DNA of 41,452 bases. It comes from Candidatus Heimdallarchaeota archaeon. Lineage in GTDB: Archaea > Asgardarchaeota > Heimdallarchaeia > Heimdallarchaeales > Heimdallarchaeaceae. Shown here piece by piece: positions 23,058 through 32,103 of this stretch. The stretch lies in the NCBI GenBank assembly GCA_023132955.1, contig JAGLXK010000541.1, positions 1 to 41,452 of the forward strand. The letters run 5' to 3'. The notes below the pieces were generated by a model. It searched no databases. It was not told the DNA's origin and saw only the letters and a list, made by a program, of their open reading frames with translations. The translations under genes and the position numbers were made by a program. Within the stretch, counting starts at the first letter, position 1. Each line of letters starts with the position of its first letter.

Positions 23058-26003
23058 TTATTCTAACAATAAAGCAGGCTTCATTGGTCTTGCTTTGTTA
23101 GCTTTGTTTTGAGGGTCATGAATCTTTTCGTCATCAGCAATTTGTATTATAATTTCTGCATTGTTGAACCTTTTACTAATATATTCTTCATATCCTTGAA
23201 TAGCTTTTTTCTGATCTTCAGGTGATAGCATTTCAATTCTGAATATGGTAGGATCTTTTAGCATTTGTTTTGCTTCAGTTGCTATTTCATTCATATATTT
23301 GTTAAGCTTGTTATTCTCTTTTGCTGATGACATTATTCTTCCAATTTGAACAGCTTCGTCTTTGAACAAGTTGGTTGCTAGTTTGTATAAATCATTCTTC
23401 CATTCTGCATTAATATAGATGTGAATTTTGTTTGGTTTTGACTTTACTAGTTTCACTATATGATCTATATCTTCCTGCAGATTGGTCATAAATTTTGCTT
23501 GCAGAGCATAGAGAGTATCTTCTTTATCAATTGTAATTTCCGGTATTCGTTTCAACGAGATGTAATCCTTAGAGCCCATTTTTTCATTTAATTCTTCACA
23601 AATGTGAGGAATAACTGGTGCTATTATAACAACCATCATTTCAATTACTTCTCGAAGAACTGCCATTTTTTCTTCTTTAGGTAGGTTTACAGCTAACTTA
23701 TGGTATTCATCTAGAACCCTAATATTAGCATAATATCCACCCAGAATGTAATCTCTAGCATTGAATTTCTCAATTTCTTCCAATGCCTTCTTTAGATTGG
23801 TTTTTACTGATGAAAGCAAAACTTTTGATGGAAATGAGTATTCAATATTTACATCTCTAGCTACATCTACAACACTTAATGCATATTCCCAGAATTTTTT
23901 CAATCTTTGTTGAGCGAATTTCACTTCAGTGTCTTTCCATTCCAAGACTGTTTCTGGTGTAGCAATTGATGCTAAATGCAATCTTGTCAAGTCAACACTG
24001 AACTTACTCGGAACTTCAGCTATTGGAATTACGTTAGGTTTACTTTTACTCATTGCTTCACCAAAGCGACTTAACATATCATTTAAAGAGAAGGCAGGTA
24101 GCCAATATTTTTCAGGGAATATAGCTACATGGTGAAAGATTGCAAATGATAAATGATTTGAAATATGATGAATTGCTGTGTGTCTTAAGTCATTTGGATA
24201 CCAGTATTCAAATTCTGCTTTCGTTTGTTCAATTATGTCTTCTGCTAAAGAAGTGATTTTACTTACTTCTTTTAGATTTCCTTCATTTAGAAATACATAA
24301 TCAAAGAACTCAGGTTTTAGTTGACTTGGTTCAATATTGTTTTGCCGTATTTGTCGAACAATTGTATAAAAGGACATGTAAATAACTGAATCACTTAATG
24401 ATTCTATAATCCACCCTTCTCCTTTTGTAAAAGGAAATTCTGTTCCCAATCCTCTTCTACGAACACATGGTCTTTTGTCTAACCAGTTGAAGGTGTTTTC
24501 AAAGCTTTGCCGATATTTTTCTGGAGTTATGAGCATTCTATTTAATGATTTGAATGCATCTCTTTTCCAATCTTCATTTCCATAATGCAGGAAGTATTGA
24601 TCTTTGATAATTGCTGCAATTATTTGTCCTCCACATCTACAAATAGCCTTTGTTGATGTTTCATAAATAGGAGATGCTAGATTAATATCAAATAAAGTAT
24701 TTGCAACTCTATCTTTGGCAACTTCAACTTTCAGTCCTTTGTATTCACTTGTGTTTTCTTTCATAATTCCAGAGTAAAATTCATCTCTGTAAATTGTTTG
24801 AGTAGCTTCTTCTAATTCAGCAATGTCACTTTGTGTTTTTACCCCCAGTTTTTTGCAAATTTCAACGGCAGGAAATTCACCATACCCCTTTACTTTAATT
24901 AAAGAAATTGGCTCAATTTGCTTTAAAAATTCAGAATCTAATCCATATTTTTCTATGGTTTTCTCATCTTTTTGTAAATCAGCTAACGCTGCATAGTCAT
25001 AGGGAGCATGTCCTGGAACACTGTAAACTACACCTGTTGCATGATCAGTATCAACGAAAGATGCTGGATAGATTGGTATTTTTTTCTCAGTAATTGGAAC
25101 TTCAACGTTATTGTTTATTAGCTCTTTTCCTTTTAATTCTCTAATAACCTTGATTTCATGATTCTGTTCAATCAACTTCTTTGTAGCTTCTTTGGAAACA
25201 ATCCATTTCTCTCCATCTATTGAAATTTCTTCGTAAATTGCGTCAGGATGTATCCATACATTGGTTGCACCGAAAATCGTTTCAGGTCTTAAGGTAGCAG
25301 CAACTAGAAAGATATTTGAGTCGAGCATGAATTTAATACCAACAAATTCAGTTACTTCTACCTTTAACTCATCTCCAGCTTGAATGTCATCCTCACCGAC
25401 AGCATTTTTATCGTTGACACACCATAGGATGGGATAATCTCCTTGTGTAATTAAGTTCTTTTTGTCCAATTTAATATATTGCCATTCTATGAATTTATTA
25501 TAGTCAGGGTCACCAGTTGAGAATTGCCTTGTAGTATCAAGAGAGTATCCCATTCCAAGGAAATCTTTGATTATTTTTTCTGAAAAATATTTTGCTACAT
25601 TTTCTGGTTCTACAAACGAAGCTATTAATTCCTCAACTCTTTCCTTGCTATCCTCATATATTGAGATATAATTTCGGTATCTGTCCCATTCGACTTTATC
25701 ATTATTCTTTAGTTTCCAAGATACTGCGAGAACAGGAGTTCCAGTTATATGAAAGCCCATAGGCCATAATACATTGAATCCTTGTTGTCTCTTGAATCTA
25801 GCAAAAATATCACCTAATCCATAAGTACGAGCATGACCTATATGAAGAGGAGCAGTTGCATAAGGATAAGACACTGTTAAAAACCATTTTGGTTTTGAGC
25901 TATCTACATTTCCAATAAATATCTGGTCTTCTTGCCATTTCTTTTGCCACTTCTTTTCAATTTTACGTATCTCTTCTAGGAATGTTGTCAATAATTTCAC
26001 CAT
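23058..26003 (-). CDS. leuS: Leucyl-tRNA synthetase, archaeal/eukaryotic type
   Basis: Class Ia synthetase charging tRNA(Leu). The 981 residues show HIGH as PLHIGHART (residues 53-60), the CP1 editing domain with a TLRPETIFGATN segment and GVVYSVPGHAPYDYAAL (threonine-rich and Asp-bearing hydrolytic pocket), and the KMSKS loop as AMSKSKPNVI near residue 650. The long C-terminal extension is typical of the archaeal/eukaryotic form; CP1 is inserted at the archaeal place. Domain arrangement and length are normal. The preceding 140 bases contain a TTTTAATAA element that could be its TATA box. The ATG at 26003 is assumed; other ATGs upstream lie outside the conserved region. Confidence 0.96.
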   Translation of the reverse strand: MVKLLTTFLEEIRKIEKKWQKKWQEDQIFIGNVDSSKPKWFLTVSYPYATAPLHIGHARTYGLGDIFARFKRQQGFNVLWPMGFHITGTPVLAVSWKLKNNDKVEWDRYRNYISIYEDSKERVEELIASFVEPENVAKYFSEKIIKDFLGMGYSLDTTRQFSTGDPDYNKFIEWQYIKLDKKNLITQGDYPILWCVNDKNAVGEDDIQAGDELKVEVTEFVGIKFMLDSNIFLVAATLRPETIFGATNVWIHPDAIYEEISIDGEKWIVSKEATKKLIEQNHEIKVIRELKGKELINNNVEVPITEKKIPIYPASFVDTDHATGVVYSVPGHAPYDYAALADLQKDEKTIEKYGLDSEFLKQIEPISLIKVKGYGEFPAVEICKKLGVKTQSDIAELEEATQTIYRDEFYSGIMKENTSEYKGLKVEVAKDRVANTLFDINLASPIYETSTKAICRCGGQIIAAIIKDQYFLHYGNEDWKRDAFKSLNRMLITPEKYRQSFENTFNWLDKRPCVRRRGLGTEFPFTKGEGWIIESLSDSVIYMSFYTIVRQIRQNNIEPSQLKPEFFDYVFLNEGNLKEVSKITSLAEDIIEQTKAEFEYWYPNDLRHTAIHHISNHLSFAIFHHVAIFPEKYWLPAFSLNDMLSRFGEAMSKSKPNVIPIAEVPSKFSVDLTRLHLASIATPETVLEWKDTEVKFAQQRLKKFWEYALSVVDVARDVNIEYSFPSKVLLSSVKTNLKKALEEIEKFNARDYILGGYYANIRVLDEYHKLAVNLPKEEKMAVLREVIEMMVVIIAPVIPHICEELNEKMGSKDYISLKRIPEITIDKEDTLYALQAKFMTNLQEDIDHIVKLVKSKPNKIHIYINAEWKNDLYKLATNLFKDEAVQIGRIMSSAKENNKLNKYMNEIATEAKQMLKDPTIFRIEMLSPEDQKKAIQGYEEYISKRFNNAEIIIQIADDEKIHDPQNKANKARPMKPALLLE

Positions 26004-26146
26004 CTTTTGTGCTAATTCGAAGCTTAAAGGAACAGCTAGTAAGTCTTTCTTCTTCCAAAATCAGACTTTGATTATTAAAAGCGTTATCTTTAGACATAAT
26101 TAAACTGTTAAAGGAACGAAAAACCTGGAAACCACTAAAACAGATA

Positions 26147-27244
26147 TCATTCAATTTGTTTTGAGATTATTGGTTTGAATGCTAAATATTTCTCCACTAA
26201 CGCAGATATTTCATTTTCCGATATATTCGGTGATAAATCTGTAAGAAGATGCCTTATTGCTTGACGCAAATAGCTTGTAGGAACTCTACTGCACAAGAAG
26301 CAAACAAACGTACCTTCGGTTTCAATCATTAATGAGGAATCGCCTAAATCAATTTCTTTTGGATAAACTTCTTTTCCTATTAGTTCCCCAGCAAATTCTG
26401 AAAAGGCTGTAGTTACACTAAGAATAATATGACCTCTTACATTTAGTTTTTTCTTTGCTGAAGCTGAATAGATTGAAGATCCTGCTTTATCAAAGATGTA
26501 TATTGAATGAATTTCAGTAGAATAATAAAATGCTTCAATTCCTCCCATGTAAATAGAAACCCCTATAATCAGAGCCCCCACTGCAACAGAAACCCATTCC
26601 ATATGCAGCATTATTATTTCACCTGTCACAGCATAGATGATTTTTCTAGCAGCAAATAAAAGGGCGCTTATGAAGTATGCTATTACGACTCCAACCATCA
26701 TCATCTCTACAACTTTTTGATATTTCTTTTCCACGAAACCTCTTTGTTTAATTAGATGTGTGAGAAAAACTATTCCTGCAAAAATGGCCAATCCTGCATC
26801 AAATATTACCCATGTTATACTTGTTTGTGCAATATAAAAATCGTAATTACTTCCTTTAACAGGCAAGAGAGCTAAAGTATAATCTCCAGAAACTGTTAAA
26901 CCTACTACACCTCCAAAGAGGAAAAGAGCAAACGCTAGAACTATGGGGTTTAAAATTTGTCTGGGGCTTAATGATACAACAAAGAGAATAGTTGCTATCA
27001 TTCCAACCATACTAATTATTGTTGAAAACTTGGATGCAAATAAAGCATCAACTTCTTTGGTTATCTGACTTAGATAAACAACAAAAATACCGCTAACTAT
27101 CCACCCCACAATACACAAAATCATTGACAGAAAATAATACACTGAGAAAGATGATGTTCGTATCTGTTTTCCAATCACAAGAATTGCTCCAAGTAGTAGA
27201 AAGAAAATAGACACAATTCCAATCCCATAAGAAATCCAGACCAT
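26147..27244 (-). CDS. Seven-transmembrane protein with cytoplasmic longin/roadblock-like domain
   Basis: The 365-residue protein has seven hydrophobic segments at about 4-24, 33-58, 73-92, 99-118, 141-165, 178-200 and 215-237, followed by a soluble domain (about 245-340) and a short helical tail. The soluble part reads SIYIFDKAGSSIYS, then HIILSVTTAFSEFAGELIG, then KEIDLGDSSLMIETEGTFVCFLCSR. This order of a strand with a Gly turn, a long helix, and paired strands is that of longin/roadblock domains, which in eukaryotes and Asgards bind small GTPases. The membrane part resembles the 7TM sensor modules fused to archaeal histidine kinases, but no kinase follows. I infer a receptor-like membrane sensor feeding a small-GTPase pathway. 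The assignment is by pattern only. Confidence 0.6.
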   Translation of the reverse strand: MVWISYGIGIVSIFFLLLGAILVIGKQIRTSSFSVYYFLSMILCIVGWIVSGIFVVYLSQITKEVDALFASKFSTIISMVGMIATILFVVSLSPRQILNPIVLAFALFLFGGVVGLTVSGDYTLALLPVKGSNYDFYIAQTSITWVIFDAGLAIFAGIVFLTHLIKQRGFVEKKYQKVVEMMMVGVVIAYFISALLFAARKIIYAVTGEIIMLHMEWVSVAVGALIIGVSIYMGGIEAFYYSTEIHSIYIFDKAGSSIYSASAKKKLNVRGHIILSVTTAFSEFAGELIGKEVYPKEIDLGDSSLMIETEGTFVCFLCSRVPTSYLRQAIRHLLTDLSPNISENEISALVEKYLAFKPIISKQIE

Positions 27245-27306
27245 GAGCAGTAAGGATTTTAGAGTTTTATATAGTTTTGGCTTTTTTTTGCTCTAAAACT
27301 CTCTTA

Positions 27307-27570
27307 CTAAATTACAAAACCCTCTTTGTCAACATTTTTATCTTCTAATCCTAATCTAGATACTTTAAATTTAGTTCCCCAATGGAGTTCAGCATGTTCC
27401 TGGTTGTAATACAAAGCAGCTGGTTTGGCTGTATTTCCAGCTCCTACTTGAGCTGCTTTATCTATAACTAGCACTGCTAGATTTTCATTTTCTTTCTTTA
27501 TATGGTAAGCTGTTGCTATACCAAATAATCCGGCCCCAATTACTACTACATCATAGTGTTTTTCACTCAT
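27307..27570 (-). pseudogene. Remnant of FAD-dependent oxidoreductase (N-terminal Rossmann segment)
   Basis: The 87 codons start with a dinucleotide-binding motif VVVIGAGLFGIATAYHI (GxGxxG), continue through VLVIDKAAQVGAGNTAKPAA as in sarcosine oxidase/glycerol-3-phosphate dehydrogenase (DAO family), and then stop after an unrelated-looking tail DKNVDKEGFVI. The complete family is about 370-480 residues; only 62 bases remain before the next gene, so at least 280 codons are missing. AGAGGT before the ATG at 27570 is a good ribosome-binding site, hinting at recent loss. A longer reading from TTG at 27585 is less likely. It is probably non-functional, since the substrate domain is gone. Confidence 0.65.
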
Positions 27571-27720
27571 GATCTTACCTCTCAAGAAAAAATTTCCATT
27601 AATTCAGATATATTGAACAAGTGCTCTTTAAAAATTCTGTACCAATAATATAGAAATTTATAGTCAAAACAACGAATTTTTAAGTTCAACAATAGTTTTA
27701 CACTTGAAGCTTGTGATGAT

Positions 27721-28530
27721 ATGCATTTGAATGTGAAAACAGAAGAAGATAAAAAAATCGAAGAAACACTACTGAAGATCAAACATAAAATTGCTGTTTT
27801 GAGTGGGAAGGGCGGAACTGGTAAAACAACAGTTGCTGTGAATCTGGCACAAACTCTTTCAGATATGGGATATAAAGTAGGTGTACTGGATGCTGATATA
27901 ACAGGTCCCAATGTACCGTTAATGTTTGGTGTAGAGGATCTGCAAATGTCCACTAAAGACGATAAAATTATCCCTGTAAATGCAGAGAAGATAAAGATCG
28001 TTTCAATTGAGTTCTTACTTCAAGATAAAACAAAGGCTGTAATTTGGAGAGGACCAATGAAAATTAAAGCCCTTAAACAGCTCCTTGCAGATGTAAATTG
28101 GGGTGAATTAGATTTTCTTATTGTGGATTTACCACCTGGAAGTAGTGACGAGCCCTTGAGCATAGTTCAAACAATCAAAGATTTAGATGGTATGGTCATT
28201 GTCACTACACCTCAAGATGTTTCACTACTTGATGTAACCAAATCGATAAATTTTGCACAAGAAACAAAAGTACCAATATTAGGGATTATCGAAAATATGT
28301 CTGGTTTTGTATGTCCACATTGTGATGAGGTCACCTACATTTTCAAAAAAGATGGTGGAAAAAACAAAGCTGAACAACTTAACTTGGATTTTCTCGGAAC
28401 TATTCCTCTAATATCTCAAATTTGTGAAGCTGGAGATTCAGGAAGACCTGCCATTAGAGCGAATGATAAAGCAAAAGATGTTTTTTCTAAGGTTGCTGAA
28501 AAAATACTTTCTAAACTTGGTGAGGAGTAG
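27721..28530 (+). CDS. Mrp/NBP35-family iron-sulfur carrier ATPase
   Basis: P-loop ATPase that carries and transfers [4Fe-4S] clusters (ApbC/Mrp/Nbp35 family). The 269 residues show the deviant Walker A GKGGTGKTT (residues 29-37), switch I DADITGPNVP, the family's IWRGPMK, Walker B/switch II FLIVDLPPGSSDEP and the cluster-binding CPHC at residues 198-201. The latter is followed by a FKKDGGKNKAEQL segment also typical of Mrp. There is no N-terminal cysteine motif of the Nbp35 type, so it is closer to Mrp/ApbC. GTGAT before the ATG is the ribosome-binding site. It is divergent from the FAD-oxidoreductase remnant, which may once have been unrelated. Confidence 0.94.
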   Translation: MHLNVKTEEDKKIEETLLKIKHKIAVLSGKGGTGKTTVAVNLAQTLSDMGYKVGVLDADITGPNVPLMFGVEDLQMSTKDDKIIPVNAEKIKIVSIEFLLQDKTKAVIWRGPMKIKALKQLLADVNWGELDFLIVDLPPGSSDEPLSIVQTIKDLDGMVIVTTPQDVSLLDVTKSINFAQETKVPILGIIENMSGFVCPHCDEVTYIFKKDGGKNKAEQLNLDFLGTIPLISQICEAGDSGRPAIRANDKAKDVFSKVAEKILSKLGEE

Positions 28531-28627
28531 GTTGTAATAAGAATTTAAGGTTTTTTTCAAATTAAAATTGACAATAAACTTTCGCAATGTTTTTTTATTC
28601 AAAAGTGCATAATTTCTTTTGATTAAC

Positions 28628-31063
28628 ATGATTAATCATAAAAAGAAAAAAATAGCTTTATTTTATGTTATTACATCACTTATTATTTCATTAGCATTCA
28701 TTTCCATAAATTCACTAGCTTATGATTTGAATGAAACTGAAACAATTACTCTAAATGAATATGATAATGTAGGATATGGAGTTCTTGATGGTAATCGTCT
28801 AAGAGAAAACCAACTATTGGAAACCCAATATGCTACAGATGTGAGATATGTAAAAGAAACTATTGGCTCGACAACACATTCTATGGCTAATGATTCATCT
28901 GTATTTAGAACAAATTTGGCTTCTACATACTATGATGATAACATTAGATACGACATAGAACAATCAACTTGGAGATATAATCCGATTTATATCCAGGCTT
29001 TCAATAATACTGGCACAGGTCCTAATTTGAGTTTTACAACAGGTGTAAACAATCAAGGAACTCTCACATTAGGTTCAGAAACCGCTGTTGAAATGGAAGC
29101 GGATACATATTATGTTTTCAAAGTTCGTTTACAAGCTGGAGAGATGTATGATCTAAATATGAAATCAATTAATAGTGTTTCATATTATATTTACTTCAAT
29201 GATTATCTTTCTAAATCTGGCAGTGTAAATGGAGAAACTCGAAATATACAACCACTAGCAGCTAGAGGTTCTGGAGATTACTACATATATCTGTTTTCTA
29301 ACAATGATAACTATGTTGTTTTCAATCCAATGAAAATAGATGTATCATCAATATCTGCTGGCGACTTTGTATCAGGCGATTTTGTTAATGAACCTAATAA
29401 CATTTGGGATGAAGAAAGACAAGTTTTTGTAGATAATGATAATTCAGAGCATGTCGATGCTTACATTGTCAGAATTCCAAAAGGAGCATATGAGTTCAAA
29501 TACATTCGATTTGATGGCGGTATTAGCACAAATGCATATATGGTTATCCCTAGTTTGTATTATGAAGCAGGATTTCAACCTCAATACCTTACTTTCCAAA
29601 TTGGATCCTCATCTGACGACAAATTCGTGTTCAGCTTTGAATATGATACAAAAGTTCTTGTTTATATCACTGCAGAAAGAGACAACAATGACTACGTAGA
29701 ATTTGATTACATATTCGCTGTTGATGAATTAGATTGTCCAACACTGAAATCCGGAGAGATCCTTGAATATGAAGATAATTTCTTAAGTTTTGGAATAGAT
29801 GTTAAAGAAACTCAACTTGCCTATTTCAATATTTCAGTAGGTTCTGTAATGGTTTGGTACCTTGATTATAAGAATAAGAATTTAGCATTTGGAAGCTATT
29901 ATATGCTCGGCAGCAATACACTTACTGCTGCGAAGCTTCTACTTCAACCTGGTTATTATTACTTCTTTAACCCGACTGAAAGTGTATATGATTTTGATAT
30001 TGAGTATAATAAAGTATTAGTAGAAGAATTCACAGATTCATTTGATTTTGAACTCAGTCAGCGAGATGGTGACCCATCAAATTATAAGCTTTTCAAAATT
30101 GTAAATGCAGATTTTGATTATCATAACTACAATCTCAGCCTACTTCTTGAGCTAAACCGCACTGTAGAATTTGGTTATACTACTTATCTAGAAAACAACC
30201 AAGAAGTTTTCTGGGGTACAACTGATTTTGTTGGTTATCAACAAGTGGCTGGTATAGACCAAGGATATCCAGTTAACGATACGCAAATTCTGAATTTCCT
30301 TTCAACAGGAGAACCCACTACTCGTTATGTCCTCTTTGAAATATATGACATATACAATAATACAGGATACTCTTGGCCAAGTGCTGGAAGTGCTTTTAGC
30401 GAACCAGAAAATGTAACTCTTAGATTCAATACAGATACTGATGATCCAGAAATCTTTGCTGATGTGAATCTTAACTTAAAGGAACTTGATTTCGTTGACA
30501 ATGGCAGTTATTTGGTAAGCTATGATTTTGATACAACTTATAATGACTTCGACATATATATGATTCGTGCAACAGTTCCTGAAAATACCTGGTACAGGGT
30601 TGAAATTGTAATTATTAACGGACTCAGAGATAATTCGTTCTACTCTTTGCAGAATCCTGATGGCTACTTCCCAGGTTACTTCTATAGAGATGCTGTTTGG
30701 AATAGATATTACAACTTAGATGGATTTACTCCGACTCACTTTATTAACTATGATGGTTCAAACGTCTCATACGTAACTTTTGACATTGAATTTGGTGTAT
30801 TTGATCCTAATCTAATCTTTATGTTTGGTGTTGACCACACTGCACTAAATGGTTCAATTGAATTCAAATTCATACCTTACGACTGTACTCCTATCTCTTC
30901 AATAGCATCAGTAATTGTGAAAGGATTAGGCTTAGCTGGAATAATTGCTCTCGCAGCGATTGGAGGGGTTGCTGGTTTTGGTATACTCGTTTTTGTTGTA
31001 TTTAGAGTAGTTATACCCAAAATAAAGTCTAAAACTCCTGCAAGTCCACCAAGTCAATACTAA
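28628..31063 (+). CDS. Large secreted surface protein with C-terminal membrane anchor
   Basis: Not recognised as a known family. The 811 residues begin with basic HKKKKIA, a hydrophobic segment and a probable signal-peptide end after NSLAYD. A long beta-rich, Tyr/Asn/Asp-rich ectodomain with many N-glycosylation sequons (such as NLS, NIS, NRT, NVT and NGS) follows. The end is a transmembrane helix (about GLAGIIALAAIGGVAGFGILVFVVFRVV) and a short basic tail. It should be exported by Sec and anchored outside the cell. Repeats of similar beta-sandwich units are suspected but not proven. The frame also allows TTG at 28619; the ATG at 28628 is chosen because it lies about 32 bases after a T-rich/TATA-like element. 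A strong T-rich tract follows the stop. Confidence 0.75.
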   Translation: MINHKKKKIALFYVITSLIISLAFISINSLAYDLNETETITLNEYDNVGYGVLDGNRLRENQLLETQYATDVRYVKETIGSTTHSMANDSSVFRTNLASTYYDDNIRYDIEQSTWRYNPIYIQAFNNTGTGPNLSFTTGVNNQGTLTLGSETAVEMEADTYYVFKVRLQAGEMYDLNMKSINSVSYYIYFNDYLSKSGSVNGETRNIQPLAARGSGDYYIYLFSNNDNYVVFNPMKIDVSSISAGDFVSGDFVNEPNNIWDEERQVFVDNDNSEHVDAYIVRIPKGAYEFKYIRFDGGISTNAYMVIPSLYYEAGFQPQYLTFQIGSSSDDKFVFSFEYDTKVLVYITAERDNNDYVEFDYIFAVDELDCPTLKSGEILEYEDNFLSFGIDVKETQLAYFNISVGSVMVWYLDYKNKNLAFGSYYMLGSNTLTAAKLLLQPGYYYFFNPTESVYDFDIEYNKVLVEEFTDSFDFELSQRDGDPSNYKLFKIVNADFDYHNYNLSLLLELNRTVEFGYTTYLENNQEVFWGTTDFVGYQQVAGIDQGYPVNDTQILNFLSTGEPTTRYVLFEIYDIYNNTGYSWPSAGSAFSEPENVTLRFNTDTDDPEIFADVNLNLKELDFVDNGSYLVSYDFDTTYNDFDIYMIRATVPENTWYRVEIVIINGLRDNSFYSLQNPDGYFPGYFYRDAVWNRYYNLDGFTPTHFINYDGSNVSYVTFDIEFGVFDPNLIFMFGVDHTALNGSIEFKFIPYDCTPISSIASVIVKGLGLAGIIALAAIGGVAGFGILVFVVFRVVIPKIKSKTPASPPSQY

Positions 31064-31090
31064 TCTTCTTTCTTTTTTTCCTTTTTTTTA
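31064..31090 (+). terminator. T-rich terminator after surface protein gene
   Basis: Immediately after the TAA the plus strand has three T-runs, including two of seven or eight, in 27 bases: a typical archaeal terminator. The facing gene ends at 31105. Confidence 0.6.
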
Positions 31091-31104
31091 AAACTGCATA
31101 ATCT

Positions 31105-32058
31105 TCAGACAATCTTTTTTCTAATAAGGTAAAAGAAATCCGTTAAATCAACATTTCCTCCAGATATTATTATTCCAACCCTTTGGTTTTCAAGATTGAT
31201 TTTTCCTGATAAAACTCCTGCTAAGGAAACCGCACCAGATGGTTCTACAACAAGTTTCATTCTTGACCAGAGAAACTCCATCGCATTAACAATCTCTTCC
31301 TCGGTAACTGTAATAATGTCATCAACATGTTCAAGAATAATTTTGAATGTATTAGTTCCAAGTGAAACTCGTAAACCATCAGCAATCGTATTTGGATTTA
31401 CGACCGGGTAATATTTTTTGTCTTTAAATGATCTATATGCATCATCTGCATTCTTTGGTTCAACCCCAATCACTTTTGTATTTACACATAAACATTTTGT
31501 AGCTAACGCAGTTCCTGATAATAAACCTCCTCCTCCACATGGGGTAAAAATAAAGTCTAATTCACCTATTTCTTTGATTAATTCATAAGAAGCTGTTCCT
31601 TGTCCATGAATAACATCTAGGTTATTACTAGAATGAATCAAGGTATATTCGTATTTGTTAATTAATGCTTGAGCTGTTTTTTCCCTATCCTCTGGTTTGG
31701 TTCCACAAAAAACCACTTTGGCACCATAACCTTTTGTTGCTGCAATTTTAATTTTTGAGGCATTCTCTGGCATAACAATAACTGCATTTACCCCCGCCAT
31801 TTTAGCAGCTAAAGATAAGGCTTGAGCATGATTCCCAGAAGAATGGGTAGTAACCCCTTTAGCTTTTAATTTTGGGGATAAGCTAGAAATAGCATTGAAT
31901 GCTCCTCTAAACTTAAATGAACCCGTTCTTTGAAAACTCTCCATTTTCAAGAAACAGTTAGCCTTTACTTTCTGATCCAACTTGGAAGATGTCATAATTG
32001 GTGTTTTATTAATTGTGTTCTTGATTCGATTATATGCTTCCTCTATCTTTTCTAACAT
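31105..32058 (-). CDS. Threonine dehydratase / serine racemase-type PLP enzyme, no regulatory domain
   Basis: Fold-type II PLP enzyme. GSFKFRGAFNAI holds Schiff-base Lys49, SSGNHAQALS the substrate loop (about 73-82), and CGGGGLLSG (174-182) the phosphate loop. The 317 residues end without the ACT-like regulatory domain of biosynthetic IlvA, as in catabolic TdcB or serine racemase. The reaction is either L-threonine to 2-oxobutyrate plus ammonia or serine deamination/racemisation. No isoleucine genes are near. GTGAT lies before the ATG. It begins 45 bases after the TldE gene on the same strand and may be co-transcribed with it, though the functions are not obviously related. Confidence 0.9.
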   Translation of the reverse strand: MLEKIEEAYNRIKNTINKTPIMTSSKLDQKVKANCFLKMESFQRTGSFKFRGAFNAISSLSPKLKAKGVTTHSSGNHAQALSLAAKMAGVNAVIVMPENASKIKIAATKGYGAKVVFCGTKPEDREKTAQALINKYEYTLIHSSNNLDVIHGQGTASYELIKEIGELDFIFTPCGGGGLLSGTALATKCLCVNTKVIGVEPKNADDAYRSFKDKKYYPVVNPNTIADGLRVSLGTNTFKIILEHVDDIITVTEEEIVNAMEFLWSRMKLVVEPSGAVSLAGVLSGKINLENQRVGIIISGGNVDLTDFFYLIRKKIV

Positions 32059-32103
32059 TTATATCACTTGCATATCATGAGATCTTCTAGGATTTATTTC
32101 ACT

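Noticed and set aside
27582-27953. A minus-strand frame overlapping the start of the Mrp ATPase
   Set aside because: It is antisense to the conserved P-loop region of mrp and shows no family features.
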